This document shows, piece by piece, positions 1-10,330 of a stretch of 64,000 nt of DNA. The notes under the pieces were generated by a model. That model was not told where the DNA came from. It saw only the letters and a list, made by a program, of their open reading frames with translations, and searched no databases. The stretch lies in NCBI GenBank assembly GCA_021018995.1, contig CM037587.1:69583604-69647603 (forward strand). The letters run 5' to 3'. This DNA comes from Chloranthus sessilifolius. Its lineage: Eukaryota; Streptophyta; Magnoliopsida; Chloranthales; Chloranthaceae. How positions within the stretch are numbered: the first letter of the stretch is position 1; every line of letters starts with the position of its first letter. The position numbers and the translations under genes are program-made.

Positions 1-1450
1 CGCTTAACCCGAACACAATAACCTAACTTGTCACGTGGCATCCAAACTGAGATAGGTTATATCTATAGATGTAACATCGTGAAAGGTTTGTGCTACAGGT
101 ACATAGATTATTAATCGACCTTAGATGAGGAACCGTGCACCAACCCACAGTGGGCATGCTCAACACCAACGAGTAGACCTGAGTTGAGTGGATATAGTTT
201 GAGAACTAAATATCAAAAGGTTTGATATTTAGTTTGCCTTGTTTTGCTTATAGGAAGGGTGTTACCACTTAACACCGTTACCAAGACAAAATATAAATGG
301 TGTATAGCTTCTCACGTAAGCTGTGATGGGCTCTGTACCATGCGATCGAAATCACAAACTAACCATCTGATGGTAAGGTGATGGTCTCAAGATCCGATGT
401 ATGAAAGATGGGAATGAAACTAAATCACCACCATGTGATTCGAGGCGGTATGTGCAACTTGGGTTTTCCACCAGTAATTTGGTTGGCGGAAATAATGGTG
501 ACGCCTTAAGCTTTAGGAATATAATACGTGTGGAGAAGTGAGTTTAGGCTCTTACTTGATCTTATTTTGGCCTTAAATGAAGACCCGTTCACCAACTTGC
601 GGTGTACTGGCTTAACACCTAATTGGACCCCAAAACTTGTGTTTAGAATTTGAGCCATTTCACAAAGGCCATGTGTGCAAGCCTGGTCTGACACACTGTG
701 CACGTGTGCAACCTAGAGACAAAATTTTAAATGGAACATTTGTAAGGTATTATAAGGATTAAGGCTAATTGGACCAATTGATTAGGGTCGACTAATTAGG
801 CTGATTAGTTGGACCAACTAATTAGGTCAACTATTTGGGCCAACTTTTAGCCTCAACTAGAACCCTTGATGAGGTGGCAAATAGCCAAATTGTGTGTACT
901 AGAGTCACACTGGAGCCAAAATTCTTTGAAGTAGAAAAGACTAACATTCTTGTGGTGTTGCCGCTTAACACTGGAACCGAGCCATAATAAAATGGCAAAA
1001 GCTTTTCATGCAAGCTTATTGCTTGCAAAGTTTTGAGAGAAAAATGAGAGAAAAAGAGCCCTTTCTTCTGCTTCAAACCCTCTCGTGGGATTTGATTTCG
1101 AGGTCGCTCTGCAACCTCCGCATCCTTCGTGAAGGATTCAATATCAACATCGCACGAACTCCTTCTTTCATTAATTTCTGACTGCGGAGAAGCTTTGAAC
1201 TCCAGTAGCGATTAAATTTAAGGAAATGAGAGTGTGGGTTTAAGCAGGTGCAAACCGATCATTACGAACGCGTCATGCGCAGGTTAAGGAAGTCAAGGTT
1301 TATATATGTTGGAGAAGAACTACATCCTGAACTTTGTTGACGCGGATCATTGCGGTAACCCGCAAATTTAATCTGAAACCCTCTTTGGCTAAGATCATCT
1401 CGCGCCGCATCATCAACCTTGAAAGGTGAGCTCGTTAATGCTTAAATATT
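1..1450. repeat. Unclassified LTR-like repeat
   Basis: There is no convincing coding sequence here; the short ORFs are random. The stretch near 1030-1400 (a purine-rich GAGAGAAAAATGAGAG-type leader, then a long leader-like segment without ORFs) reads like the R/U5 part of a plant LTR. A palindrome cluster lies upstream near 765-835, in the position seen in the other LTRs of this window. No terminal TG/CA pair or primer-binding site could be fixed, so the class is unknown. Confidence 0.35.
765..835 (+). repeat. Palindromic motif cluster, TTAGTTGGACCAACTAA type
   Basis: Positions 804-822 form a palindrome with nine-base arms (ATTAGTTGG / CCAACTAAT) around one central A. Positions 767-779 form a shorter version (AATTGG-A-CCAATT), and related half sites (CTAATTAGG, GGTCAACTA) fill the gaps. 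The layout resembles the U3 arrays of the other LTRs in the window but the sequence differs. Which element it belongs to is uncertain. Confidence 0.5.
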
Positions 1451-1523
1451 ATATGAATTATACCAGGAAAAAATCGGGTTCAGTTTGAAAAAAAATTAGA
1501 CCAAGAACAAGCCCGAAGACTGT

Positions 1524-1812
1524 AAAATCTATAGAAATCGAATGTTCAAATCTGAAATCAAATGATCGATTTGATATCGATCGATCGATTTTGGCACAGT
1601 TTGACAAGTGAAATTTCTGAGGAAATTGAACGTTCGAATTGGAAATTGAGCATTCGAATTTGAATATCGAACAATCGATTTTTTTTACAGTACTGATATG
1701 CAAATTTTTCTGAAGAAATCAAACATTCGAATTGGAAATCGAACGCTCTATTTGGAAAATCAAACGTTGGAATTTTGTGCCTTGGAAAAATTGACCGTTC
1801 GATTTTGGTCTG
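1524..1812 (+). repeat. Dispersed motif cluster, GAACGTTCGAATT type
   Basis: About nine variants of a short motif built on ATCGAAC(A/G)TTCGAATTGG occur at irregular spacing of about 20-40 bases, together with TATCGATCGATCGAT near 1575. Core words AACGTT, TTCGAA and ATCGAT are self-complementary. There is no coding potential. This is another array with its own motif; the host element was not delimited. Confidence 0.5.
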
Positions 1813-1830
1813 ATGTGCAGACACAACTTC

Positions 1831-2563
1831 AGTATTTTAGCCATAACTTTCTGCTCCGAACTCCGATTGGTGCAATTTTTGCAGCGTTGGAAAGAGGACA
1901 ACAATTGATATAAATTTCAATAATTAACAAATTTATGAATTCAATGCTTTTGTTGTAATATTTTAGTGGGAAGTTGGGCTAAGTTTGAAGTTAACACGAA
2001 TTTGCCTATTTCCGCCCTGGTTTTGAGAAAACACTTAAATACGTCAAAGTTATTAGTATTTATAATCTTCCCTTAATACATCAACATATGTGTGATGTAG
2101 TTTGAGAATGGGAGGCTGTCGATAAGGAAATAGGTATCACTTTGAGCGGCTCCGAACTTAAGGCAGGGGAAATTCAACATCCATTTGCATTTTTTATTTT
2201 GATTCATAGATGCCTTTGATATTCATTTCATTTCACTTCTTGACTCGTGTTTGGCATGAAAATCATTTGGGTTGCTTTTGACTCGTACCTCATAAGACAT
2301 TGTAACAAATTGCAACAATTTGCATGCTCATCTTGAAATCTTTGAAATGCATAAGTGCCTCATATATGTCCTGAACTTTTCATACGAATTTGTTAGTTCC
2401 CGAAACGGGAAGAGAAATTGAGGTTGTCGTAAGTGATGAAAATATTATTATGTGTTAGCATTGCATGTTGATTTAAGGATTCATTCGAAATGAACAACTT
2501 CTCTCCTTGAACCTGTTGACGGTAAACCCGATAGGCACAAGTTTCCCTCATAATGCAGGGGCT
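1831..2563. other. Non-coding stretch, nothing recognised
   Basis: AT-rich DNA without a convincing ORF, RNA gene or repeat boundary. It may be flanking DNA of the chromovirus LTR that follows, or part of that LTR if the LTR is longer than I call it. Confidence 0.3.
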
Positions 2564-3262
2564 TGTCACATCTCCCAAAAATTATTCATTGAACAACGAT
2601 GGTTAGGGTTCCCAACGGCATATTCCTGCTCTCATGATATTGTAACTTGAGAGGAAATTTAAGTTATGATTTAAGTCAACTATTTAGATAAGAAACTGCA
2701 TGTTTTAACAAAAAGAAAATTGTTTTGCTAAGCTCTGCCACTAGAATTTTGTCTTAGTACGAAATTGTCATTTCATCTATGCTTCGTTTTCATCATTAGA
2801 CCTATTATTGAATCATGTCTTGTTATGTTCTTAATTCTGTCTTCAAATCTGTCTTATTTTCGCTTTTATTCTATCATTGAATCTACTGCCCTACTACAGC
2901 TCTTAAATTATGCACTAATTTATGCATTGATATGATAAATTATAAATGGTTTTGAATTTCTCTCTACTGAGCATAGACTGCAAGCTCACCCTGGCTTAAC
3001 GTCATAGGTACAATTTGTGACTAGAACCTCAGGCTTGGTGAAAACCCTGACTCTATGTCGAAGTGGAAAGCGGATCTTCCACAGTGGAGTTTTTATCCTT
3101 AGTTCATTTGTAATGAGGCTGGTTGTATAGTAAATTTTGTTACATTTTCAATTTGGTATATTTTGAAATAGTTCTTTTGTGTGAGACTATTACCACCACT
3201 GTTTAAGCGGCGGTCGGCCGGCGCCGGTGGTTGGTTGTTTTGATATTTCTTTTTGTCCTCGG

Positions 3263-3270
3263 TATAAATA
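3263..3270 (+). promoter_or_regulatory. TATA box of chromovirus LTR
   Basis: TATAAATA, about 200 bases before the LTR end, so the U3/R boundary should fall shortly after it. A GC-rich imperfect hairpin (3190-3236, core CCGGCGCCGG) sits immediately upstream. Confidence 0.5.
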
Positions 3271-3389
3271 GGATCTATGCTTTGTTGAATGTTATATCTG
3301 CTTAATTTCTGCTAATTGTCGAGGTTCCAAGTAAGTATTGTGTATTCAGATTGTGTTCTACGATCTGGCAGCTGGGTTTTCCCTTTTGG

Positions 3390-3390
<1 letters not shown>

Positions 3391-3429
<39 letters not shown>
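3391..3429 (+). repeat. (TA)n microsatellite
   Basis: About 19 uninterrupted TA units inside the transcribed part of the chromovirus LTR. The YIYIY-type reading frame across it is an artefact. Confidence 0.95.
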
Positions 3430-3431
<2 letters not shown>

Positions 3432-3466
3432 AAAAATTGTGTTGGAAAAATCCGGGCTGTCACAGT

Positions 3467-3478
3467 TGGTATCGGAGC
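3467..3478 (+). other. Primer-binding site, tRNA-iMet
   Basis: TGGTATCGGAGC matches the plant initiator tRNA-Met PBS (TGGTATCAGAGC) at 11 of 12 positions and begins two bases after the LTR. This primer is usual for chromoviruses and many other plant LTR elements. Confidence 0.8.
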
Positions 3479-3635
3479 CTAGGCTATCGGTCTTATGGGA
3501 GATTTGGAACCATAACTCTAAGTGCAGGAATATGGCATTAGGTCTGTCTAAACATAGGCTATGAGTGTTATAGTTCTGTCAGAATATCAGGGTCATCTGT
3601 TAATTGAAACCTTTGTTTCATTTTGACAGATCGAG

Positions 3636-3645
3636 ATGGCGCCTC
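3636..3645 (+). pseudogene. Chromovirus gag start, cut by element A
   Basis: ATGGCGCCTC after a leader of about 160 bases is the usual beginning of a Tekay/Del gag. It is broken after four codons by the end of element A at 3646. The rest of the element is not in the window; the matching flank on the other side of A was lost in a rearrangement near 38362. Confidence 0.45.
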
Positions 3646-4155
3646 TATTGATTATCTCAGATTTTTGTTTGTTATTGGTGAGAAAACAGTAGTGAAGAAA
3701 ATAAATCAAAAAGTGAAGAGATAGAAAGCGGTTAAATCAGCAAGTATGAAATACACAACCTGCAAGATACACAACTGTTGTAGCAAGTTTCTAGTAAGTA
3801 AGAGCTTGTCCCACAGAGAAATTGATTTAGAACCCAAAATGGGTTATATTAATAGGCCTCCAAATTTGGCTACAGATCTGACAATCCTAGAGAAAGGGAG
3901 TTGAGTGTCACAACTACACTAAGCTAACACTAAAATAAGAGAAATAAAGTGCAGTCCTATCTTAAAGAAAGGGTTAAGAAGAAAGGGTTAAAATAAAGAT
4001 AAAATTGATTTGAAGTAGACAATTAAGCTAAGGTTGTTTTAGTTCTGTAACTCATATTTAGGGTTGTCTCTGCAGCAGTCCTGCAGATGACTACAAGCAC
4101 AACTGCAAGGTGGAAGTATCTAATTCAACTCTTATGGTTTGACCTAGTCTCTTCA

Positions 4156-4697
4156 GGCTATAACCTATCCACTTCAATGGTCACAAGCTATCCAATAGAG
4201 AGATCAAACCACATGAATCAAATCAGAAAACCAATCTAATCCAAGAGAATGGCCTGATCTTAAGGCTATAACCTGTCCACTTAAATGGTCACAGATTATC
4301 CAATAAATATCCTCCACCCAATGGATCAACTTAGAACATTAACATCATTACAAACACCATGTTTGCCGGGCTACAAGCTCAGACATCCATGGGAGCAAAT
4401 AGCTCTTGAAAAACCAGTGGAAACCATAGTTGTTCAAGGGCAATTTGGGAACTTAAATCTAGCTGGTTATTGCTATAAAAGGGCTTGCAATGACTCAACT
4501 CACAAGGCTGCAATCTCTACAGAGAAACCAGATCTAACATCCGATGATGATCATGTAAAATAGAGGGGAGTTATTCCTCCTACAAACTCTCACAAGGCTA
4601 CAAGCTCAAGTGTAGAGGAGAAGAATCTTTCTCAGATCTGTGACTTGGAATCACCCTAGGGTTATAATATGTCCACTCAAATGGTCATAGGCTATCC
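4156..4697 (-). other. Three copies of the LTR hairpin in A
   Basis: Copies lie at 4156-4193, 4264-4301 and 4660-4697 (minus strand). Each is about 38 bases with an inner stem of the form CTGTGACCA / TGGACAG around TTTAAG. The third copy has decayed. The same hairpin occurs in A's other LTR near 37040-37077, 37149-37186 and 37545-37582. Confidence 0.6.
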
Positions 4698-5282
4698 AAG
4701 TCACAGAGCTCTAAGATGGAACATGATAATTGCTGCTACCACCATGGTGACAGGGCTACAAGCTCAAGCTTCCAATGAGGATTTCAAATCAGCTAAAATC
4801 CTAAGTGTATGGCATATATCAAATAATACTATGGACAAATAGGAAAACAACAGATTGACTAAGCATTAAAATCAAAATTTCATTGATTAAACAATACTTA
4901 CAATAAAATTTCTCAAGGCAGCAGCCTTATGCATAACAGCTCTCTATTACTCCCAATGTATACAAGACCCATTACAAAAACTGCATAAAACTAATTGCTT
5001 GCAGAGGTCATAGCGAACAAGTGCTGGGATAAGGAAGAAGAAAAATTGTTAAGACCTGAAAAGTACCACTTTTCACCCCTTAACTTAATCTCTATTAGAC
5101 CCTTAATCATTTAATAAATATGTTTAAGTCTATCCTTTAGGTAATAAGCAGCAGCTGCAAATAAGGCTCTAACCATGCCAAGAAGCTTACCTTTTTGCCC
5201 CAGAAGTGCCTCAGGAGAAAGAAAGTTAGACCCAAACAAAACTAGCTGTAGCTTAGGCACAGTAAAGCAGAAACAAGTCAAG

Positions 5283-5830
5283 AAATGAGCCTCACACAGA
5301 TGTCGCAAGGTTCAAATTGAATCATAAAGAATGCTTCGCACAGCTGTCGCGGGCTTCGGAAGGTAGCACACCAACTGCTTGCGCCGTTCTCGCGCAGTTT
5401 GATGACAGAAGGAATTGAAAAGCAAACTTTGCGTGGTTCTTGCAAGGCTCAGTCATAAGCGCTCGTGAAGCACTCACGCAGCTCAAAAGAGGAGCCCTTA
5501 ATCTTTGCATGATTCACTGAGGAGAGAGAGCTCCAGGCGTTCCTGCGCGCAGCTGTCGCGCAATGGCCGTGGGATACAAACTTTCAAGGAACTGCTCGCA
5601 CGATCCAGAAGCCCATGCACATTGTTTCTTTAAGAGGATCGCCACGAGATTCATCAAGGAATGAGCCACGCGCGTAATCCCCGCACTATTCAAATGGAAA
5701 GAGTAATCCTATGGCGATCAGAGCATCCCCGCGATGACCAAAGTACCAATCCCGCAACTGTAAGAGCTTCAAGTCAAATCAACCCTGTGATGCTAATTCT
5801 ATCACGCGATAAGACCTGAATAGCCTTTCT
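5283..5830 (+). repeat. CTCGCG motif array in U3 of S
   Basis: Many variants of CTCGCGCAG, TCGCGAAG and CGCAGCTGTCGCG occur at intervals of about 20-45 bases. Many copies carry C-to-T or G-to-A changes at CpG (TCACGCAG, CTCGTGAAG), which is the expected decay of methylated cytosine. The array ends about 200 bases before the TATA box at 6026. Confidence 0.8.
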
Positions 5831-6517
5831 ACCTAGCGAGGCTCAGTTTCTTAACTTCTCCTCACTTCAGTAGGGGCAATCTGGGAATTTCCAGCAACTA
5901 GGGCATGCACTCTAATGCTCTAATCTCAGTGCACACGCCCCGAGACATCCAAGGAATAGAAATGGGCCATGATAGCATTGATAAATTAGGGTTTTCCTAA
6001 CCCTAATTCATAGAGAGCTGACTGCTATATAAGCCAAAGCCTAATTTAGGTTTAAGGGACTTGTCTTTTATACTCCTTCTTGAAATCAACTGTAGAATTG
6101 CAGTAGGCTAAGGTTAGGGTTTAGGCAATTTCTTTTTCCCTTTCTCTTCTCTCCATAGTCCAGCGCTTGCTGGCTATGTCTTCGTATGTCAATTTGGAAT
6201 AGATTTAATGGAGTTTTATAATAGGATTTTATGCATGTATGGGATTGGTGTTTTGTGAGTTGTTCTGTACAAGGCTGTTGCCTTGAGATCCTCCATTGCT
6301 AGGTTGTGTTGTAAGCAATGGAGGATTGTTTTTAAGGGTTCATTTTGATCCAAGTGACTTGTGTGTCCAGGTTAGGCACATTGCAAGCCTATGCCCCACC
6401 ACATGATCCACTAAATCTGAATCCCCATGGGAGCTTGAGCTGGTAGCCTTGTCAACATGGTAGCGATAACAATGTTCTTGTTCTATCATTGACCTCTGTG
6501 AGGAGGATAGCCTCTAT

Positions 6518-6982
6518 GGATAGTCTGTGACTATTTAAGTGGACAGATTATAGCCCTAGGGTGAGGCCAATCCATAGATCTAAGACAGATCCTTCTTCTC
6601 TGCACTTGTGCTTGTAGCCTTGTGAGTGATTGTGCAGAGATAGACTCCCCTGTATTTGTATAGACCCACCATCAGATGGCAGATCTGATCTGGCTGTAGA
6701 GATTATAGGCTTGTAAATGATCACTGCTATTTTTTTAAAGCAGTGAACAACTAGGCTTAAAAGCTAGTACTCAAACTCTTGCTGGTTCTGTGTGTCCAGG
6801 CTAGTGCACATTGCAAGCCTAGCCCCACACACAGAACTTTAGAGGTTGAGGTTCCTATGGATTCCTGAGCTGGTAGCCTGGATGAAGTAGTGACTACAAT
6901 GATAAACTTGTTCTGACCCATCTCTGGACTGTGGTTCCCCTATTGGATAGTCTGTGACCATTTAAGTGGACAGGTTATAGCC
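6518..6982 (+). other. Two copies of the conserved LTR hairpin in S
   Basis: Copies are at 6518-6555 and 6945-6982, about 427 bases apart, inside two similar leader modules that look like an old tandem duplication. The inner stem is TCTGT/ACAGA in the first copy and TCTGT/ACAGG (allowing a G-U pair) in the second. Both lie downstream of the TATA box, so they would be in the transcript. Confidence 0.65.
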
Positions 6983-7589
6983 ATAAGGGATTGGAACATC
7001 GCACAGGGGTGAGTTGGATCCTTTCTCCTCTTTGGTGATAATGTAGCCATTGGACATGATTTCTATAACAGCAAATCTGAGTCTGAGTTATAAGACCCAT
7101 CAGATCTATACCTAATAACTTACTTCTCACCCTTTTATATTTATTTTCTCACACTCCATCATTCTTCTCAACCCTTTCTGTAGTTTAGGCATTAGGTTAC
7201 CTTAGGATTTAGATAATAGTGACCTTAAATCCCCTTCCATTTAGGATTTTCAAATCTGTAGCCAGATCTGGAGGGCCTATTAAAGATAGCTCCCTTGGAG
7301 CTTTAGATCAACTTTCCCTGTTGGACAAACTCTTACTTATTAAAACTTGCTACAACAGGCCCTTTATCTTGCAGGACTGTGTATTTTTAGGCTTGCTGCT
7401 CTATAGTTTTCAATCCACCTTTGATTCATTTTTACTAACCCCATTCTTTTCACAGTCTCCAATAAAGTCAGTAGCAAGCAACCTAAAATATCCAAACAAA
7501 AATGGAAGTGGAAGGTGATCAAACTCTAACCCTAATCTGCTAGAGCTCATAGCTGATTCAAGTTGAAGGAGCGATATTTTTCTAAGTTA

Positions 7590-7597
7590 TATTTATA
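7590..7597 (-). promoter_or_regulatory. TATA box of A's 3' LTR
   Basis: TATAAATA on the minus strand, directly downstream of the CTCGCG array in transcription order. The equivalent place in A's other LTR is near 38035. Confidence 0.5.
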
Positions 7598-7794
7598 GCG
7601 TATATATTCAGTCATTGATGCCTTGAGTAAGAGAAGATTAAACACTAATTTTATGGCAAGCGTAGCTTTGTTACAACCCTCAGATGCCTCAGGATGTGTG
7701 CATGGAGATCATGGCCTCGGGATGTGTGCCCTAGATATGAGGAAATCCCCAAAAGGTCCCTAAGAATGGAATTAAAAGTGGAGAGCCCGAGCTT

Positions 7795-8470
7795 CGTGGG
7801 CCTGACATTGGTTCTTCAATTCATTCGCGTAGTGTACAGAGTGTTTGTGAGATCAGATTTGGCTTGGTAAGCTCCTTGCTAGCGTAGAAGGCTTTGAATC
7901 GTTGTGCAACTGCTTTTCTCTAAACTGCGCTCACATGGAAGAGTTTGCAGTGCTTTGGCTATACTCGCGCAGCAGAGCTTCAGAATTTTCTGTCGTGAGG
8001 ATCTCGCAAAGATGAATTTACCTTTTACCAGGCTCCTTGTGTAATGGGTAGAGCAGCCCGAGCAGTGTAGGTTTTGGCTTTCATGTGCTTGAGAGCTGCA
8101 TAAGAGAAATTCTAAAGCTCTCTCTCCTCTTGAGCTACGTGAGAACTTCGCGAGCTTGCTTGATTCTTTTATATAACTTGGTTTCACGAGACTCCGTATG
8201 CGACTGCTTGAGACTTGATCCCTACGAGAGCTTTGCGAGTACTCTGAGTGTTGATAGCAACTGAAGTGCATGACTACTACGCGAAGCAGTTCTCTGAGGT
8301 TAACTCCTTCACTGAGCACGCGAGTTCTCTTGTGCTATAGGTATCAGCTGCGCGAGGTGGCTTTGCTGCAGATTTAAACAACACAAGGAAACCTTTGTGA
8401 CTGTGCAAGGCAATACTTCTGCACGTCTGCTGCAATGCATATGCAGCTGTTGCAGCTTTCTCCATTCATA
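7795..8470 (-). repeat. CTCGCG motif array in U3 of A
   Basis: Repeated variants of CTCGCG(C/A)AG and CTGCGCGAG at irregular spacing, upstream of the TATA box at 7597. The open frames across the array (146 and 62 residues) follow from base composition and are not genes. The truncated 5' LTR of A keeps only the TATA-proximal edge of this array (38224-38362). Confidence 0.75.
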
Positions 8471-8748
8471 TCCATACACCTCTAATCTGCTAAACTTCTT
8501 TGGTCTACCTTGACATGTAAACTAGTCACCATGGTGTGTACCACCATTGTGTTCCATCAGTCTTTGGCTTAGTAGTCATCCTTAGCTTGAATTCTCTCTT
8601 TTTGGCACCAAAAGCATGAACTTTGTATTAAGTTGCACAGCTATTACTAACTACAAAACAAGCCAAACAAAGGATTATTAGACCGCTACAAGGTGTAGTA
8701 AAGGTTAGGTTAAGAGGTTAAAAGTGATACTTTTCAGTGAATAATACA

Positions 8749-8758
8749 CCCCAAACCT
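8749..8758 (-). other. Polypurine tract of A
   Basis: AGGTTTGGGG on the minus strand, immediately before the TG of the LTR. This is the plus-strand primer site. The same sequence adjoins B's 3' LTR. Confidence 0.75.
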
Positions 8759-10330
8759 AATCTTTGCTAGTCCACGAGCAAAGCAAAATTTAAACAACTA
8801 CTCAAGGAATGTAAATGCTACTTTCATAGGGAGCACAAATGCATTTGCCTTATGCATCAAGCCTTTTAAACCCCTAGGTGATCCCTAGTGGAGGAGTGAA
8901 GTCTCCTAAGGGTTTTCAGTGAAGATACCTACAAACTTCTCAATGAAATAGTTAACAAAAGTGCACACATTATCAAATTAATTTTCAATAAACAAAGTAT
9001 CAATCTACCCTTGATTCTTTTCAAAATGTGAGGAGTTTAAACATATGCAATGTACAGGCCATTTAATCATGAAAAGCTCTTACATGTATGCATATCATTT
9101 TCAATCAGCTTACAACAAGAAAAATTGCAAGTGTATGTCAGTACTGAGATCACCATTAATTCAAAAATTAGGTTTAGGCAATGCCCAATACATTCAATGC
9201 AGACCCAATGCTTACCAGGACAGTTTCTCAAAAATAAACTTGAGGGTTTTCATTTTCACACAAGCTCAAGAGAAGTTACAGTCCCCAAATGGGCCTGCAA
9301 GTATGAGCATAGGCAAGGCTCCTAAATTCTGACATCATTGACTATTTCTCATAATAGATTGGACAACTCCTTGTCTCCACATAACAGCTCATTCTAATTA
9401 GGATCACAAGGTCTCATGACTGGGTTGTAATGTAGCTTATGGGTGTACGTTACAAAGAATGGAAGGGTGAAAAGATTGCAAAATTGAGAAATCAACAGAT
9501 GAAGGAGGTGATTCATTACTTCACCTTCTTTAATTCAACATATTCCATCTTCTTTGATGTTTTCCAGACTTGAAGTGGCCAGCTTCTCCTCTTATTATCC
9601 CTTTTTTCAATAAAATTTCCTCTTGACTCCTATCTATTCCTTTTCATTATTATTATTATTATTATTTTCTTTTCTTATTGTTTTTATTTTTCTGAAATGC
9701 CACCCTCTTCCCAGCTGCTACACTGCTGTCCTCTTTTTGTGTTTCTTCTCCATTCACCAAATGTTGAACCTAGCTTATCCATCTTCAACTCCTTCTCCTC
9801 TACCTTCTAAATTCTTAGAGTGGGGACAGGTTTGAATCAGGTCTAAAGGTTCAAGTGCAAATACTCAGGTGTATTATGAAGAAAATTGGAAATTAAGGCT
9901 CAAAAGGTGTGCACAAGGGCAGTTTATTAGGTTTGGTATCTTTAAGCTCAAACTGTCCAAGAGAAGGCCTTGATCCTTTCCTAAATGTCATGGGTACTAT
10001 CAGCTATTTCAACTTAGAGATGCCCAACTTCTAGTGATGAAATAGATTCAGCCAGTCCTTAGAGCAAGAAGAATTGCCTAAGGCACTCCTCAAAGAAAAA
10101 AAAACATTATAGGCCCAAATCTCACTAGGTATGGTCTTCCATTGAACTCATGGGCTTGTCCTTACCTTTTTTTCTCTTTAATGGTTCAGTAAGTGAACAC
10201 AAATCAGTTTTCTTGGTGTTCACCTCATGGAAATACTAAAATTTAAAAGCTTTTAATGCCTAAAGGTCTTCAAAATTTTAAATTTACTCATTTTCAAAGT
10301 TTCTTAGGTGAACTTAACTCTATCTCTATC
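8759..10330 (-). other. 3' UTR of element A
   Basis: About 1.6 kb between the end of the env-like ORF and the polypurine tract, without convincing coding sequence. It is homologous over much of its length to the 3' UTRs of B and C. It holds a short (ATT)n run at 9646-9667 and the conserved block described separately. Confidence 0.7.
8839..8955 (-). other. Conserved 3' UTR block, copy in A
   Basis: On the minus strand it contains TCACTGAAAACCCTTAGG, then GACTTCACTCCTCCACTAGG, then GATCACCTAGGGGTTT, then AAAAGGCTTG. Nearly the same sequence is found in B, C and E. CTAGG-GATCA-CCTAG can fold as a small stem. Function unknown. Confidence 0.7.

Larger units (their letters stand above)
2564..3464 (+). 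repeat. 5' LTR of a chromovirus (Tekay/Del-like)
   Basis: The right end is firm: the sequence ends TGTCACA, followed after two bases by a primer-binding site for initiator tRNA-Met. The TGTCACATCTCCC start at 2564 is a choice based on the usual start of such LTRs and is less certain; a longer LTR cannot be excluded. A TATA box lies at 3263. The family is inferred from the PBS, the GGCTGTCACA end and the ATGGCGCC gag start downstream. No body of this element remains in the window beyond 3645. Confidence 0.5.
5047..7498 (+). mobile_element. Solo LTR S (Athila family), inserted in A's LTR
   Basis: The 2452-bp LTR begins TGTTAAGACCTGAAAAG like the LTRs of B and ends CA. It is flanked by AAAAT at 5042-5046 and 7499-7503. 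Without it, A's LTR reads through continuously, as in the other copy near 37940. No internal sequence is present, so this is a product of LTR-LTR recombination. TATA box at 6026-6033. Confidence 0.9.
3646..8748 (-). repeat. 3' LTR of element A (split by solo LTR S)
   Basis: On the minus strand the LTR starts TGTATTATTCACTGAAAAG right after a polypurine tract and ends near 3646, where TG has become TA. Removing S and its duplication leaves about 2.65 kb. It is homologous to 36518-38362. Layout in transcription order: motif array (8470-7795), TATA box (7597-7590), long leader with repeated hairpins (4697-4156), U5. Short ORFs here are not genes. Confidence 0.85.

Noticed and set aside
3316-3564. 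82-residue ORF over the (TA)n tract
   Set aside because: Runs through a microsatellite, the LTR end and the PBS; not a gene.
7879-8319. 146-residue ORF on the minus strand
   Set aside because: It lies across the CTCGCG motif array in U3 of A; Ser/Arg/Leu-rich by composition and absent from homologous LTRs.
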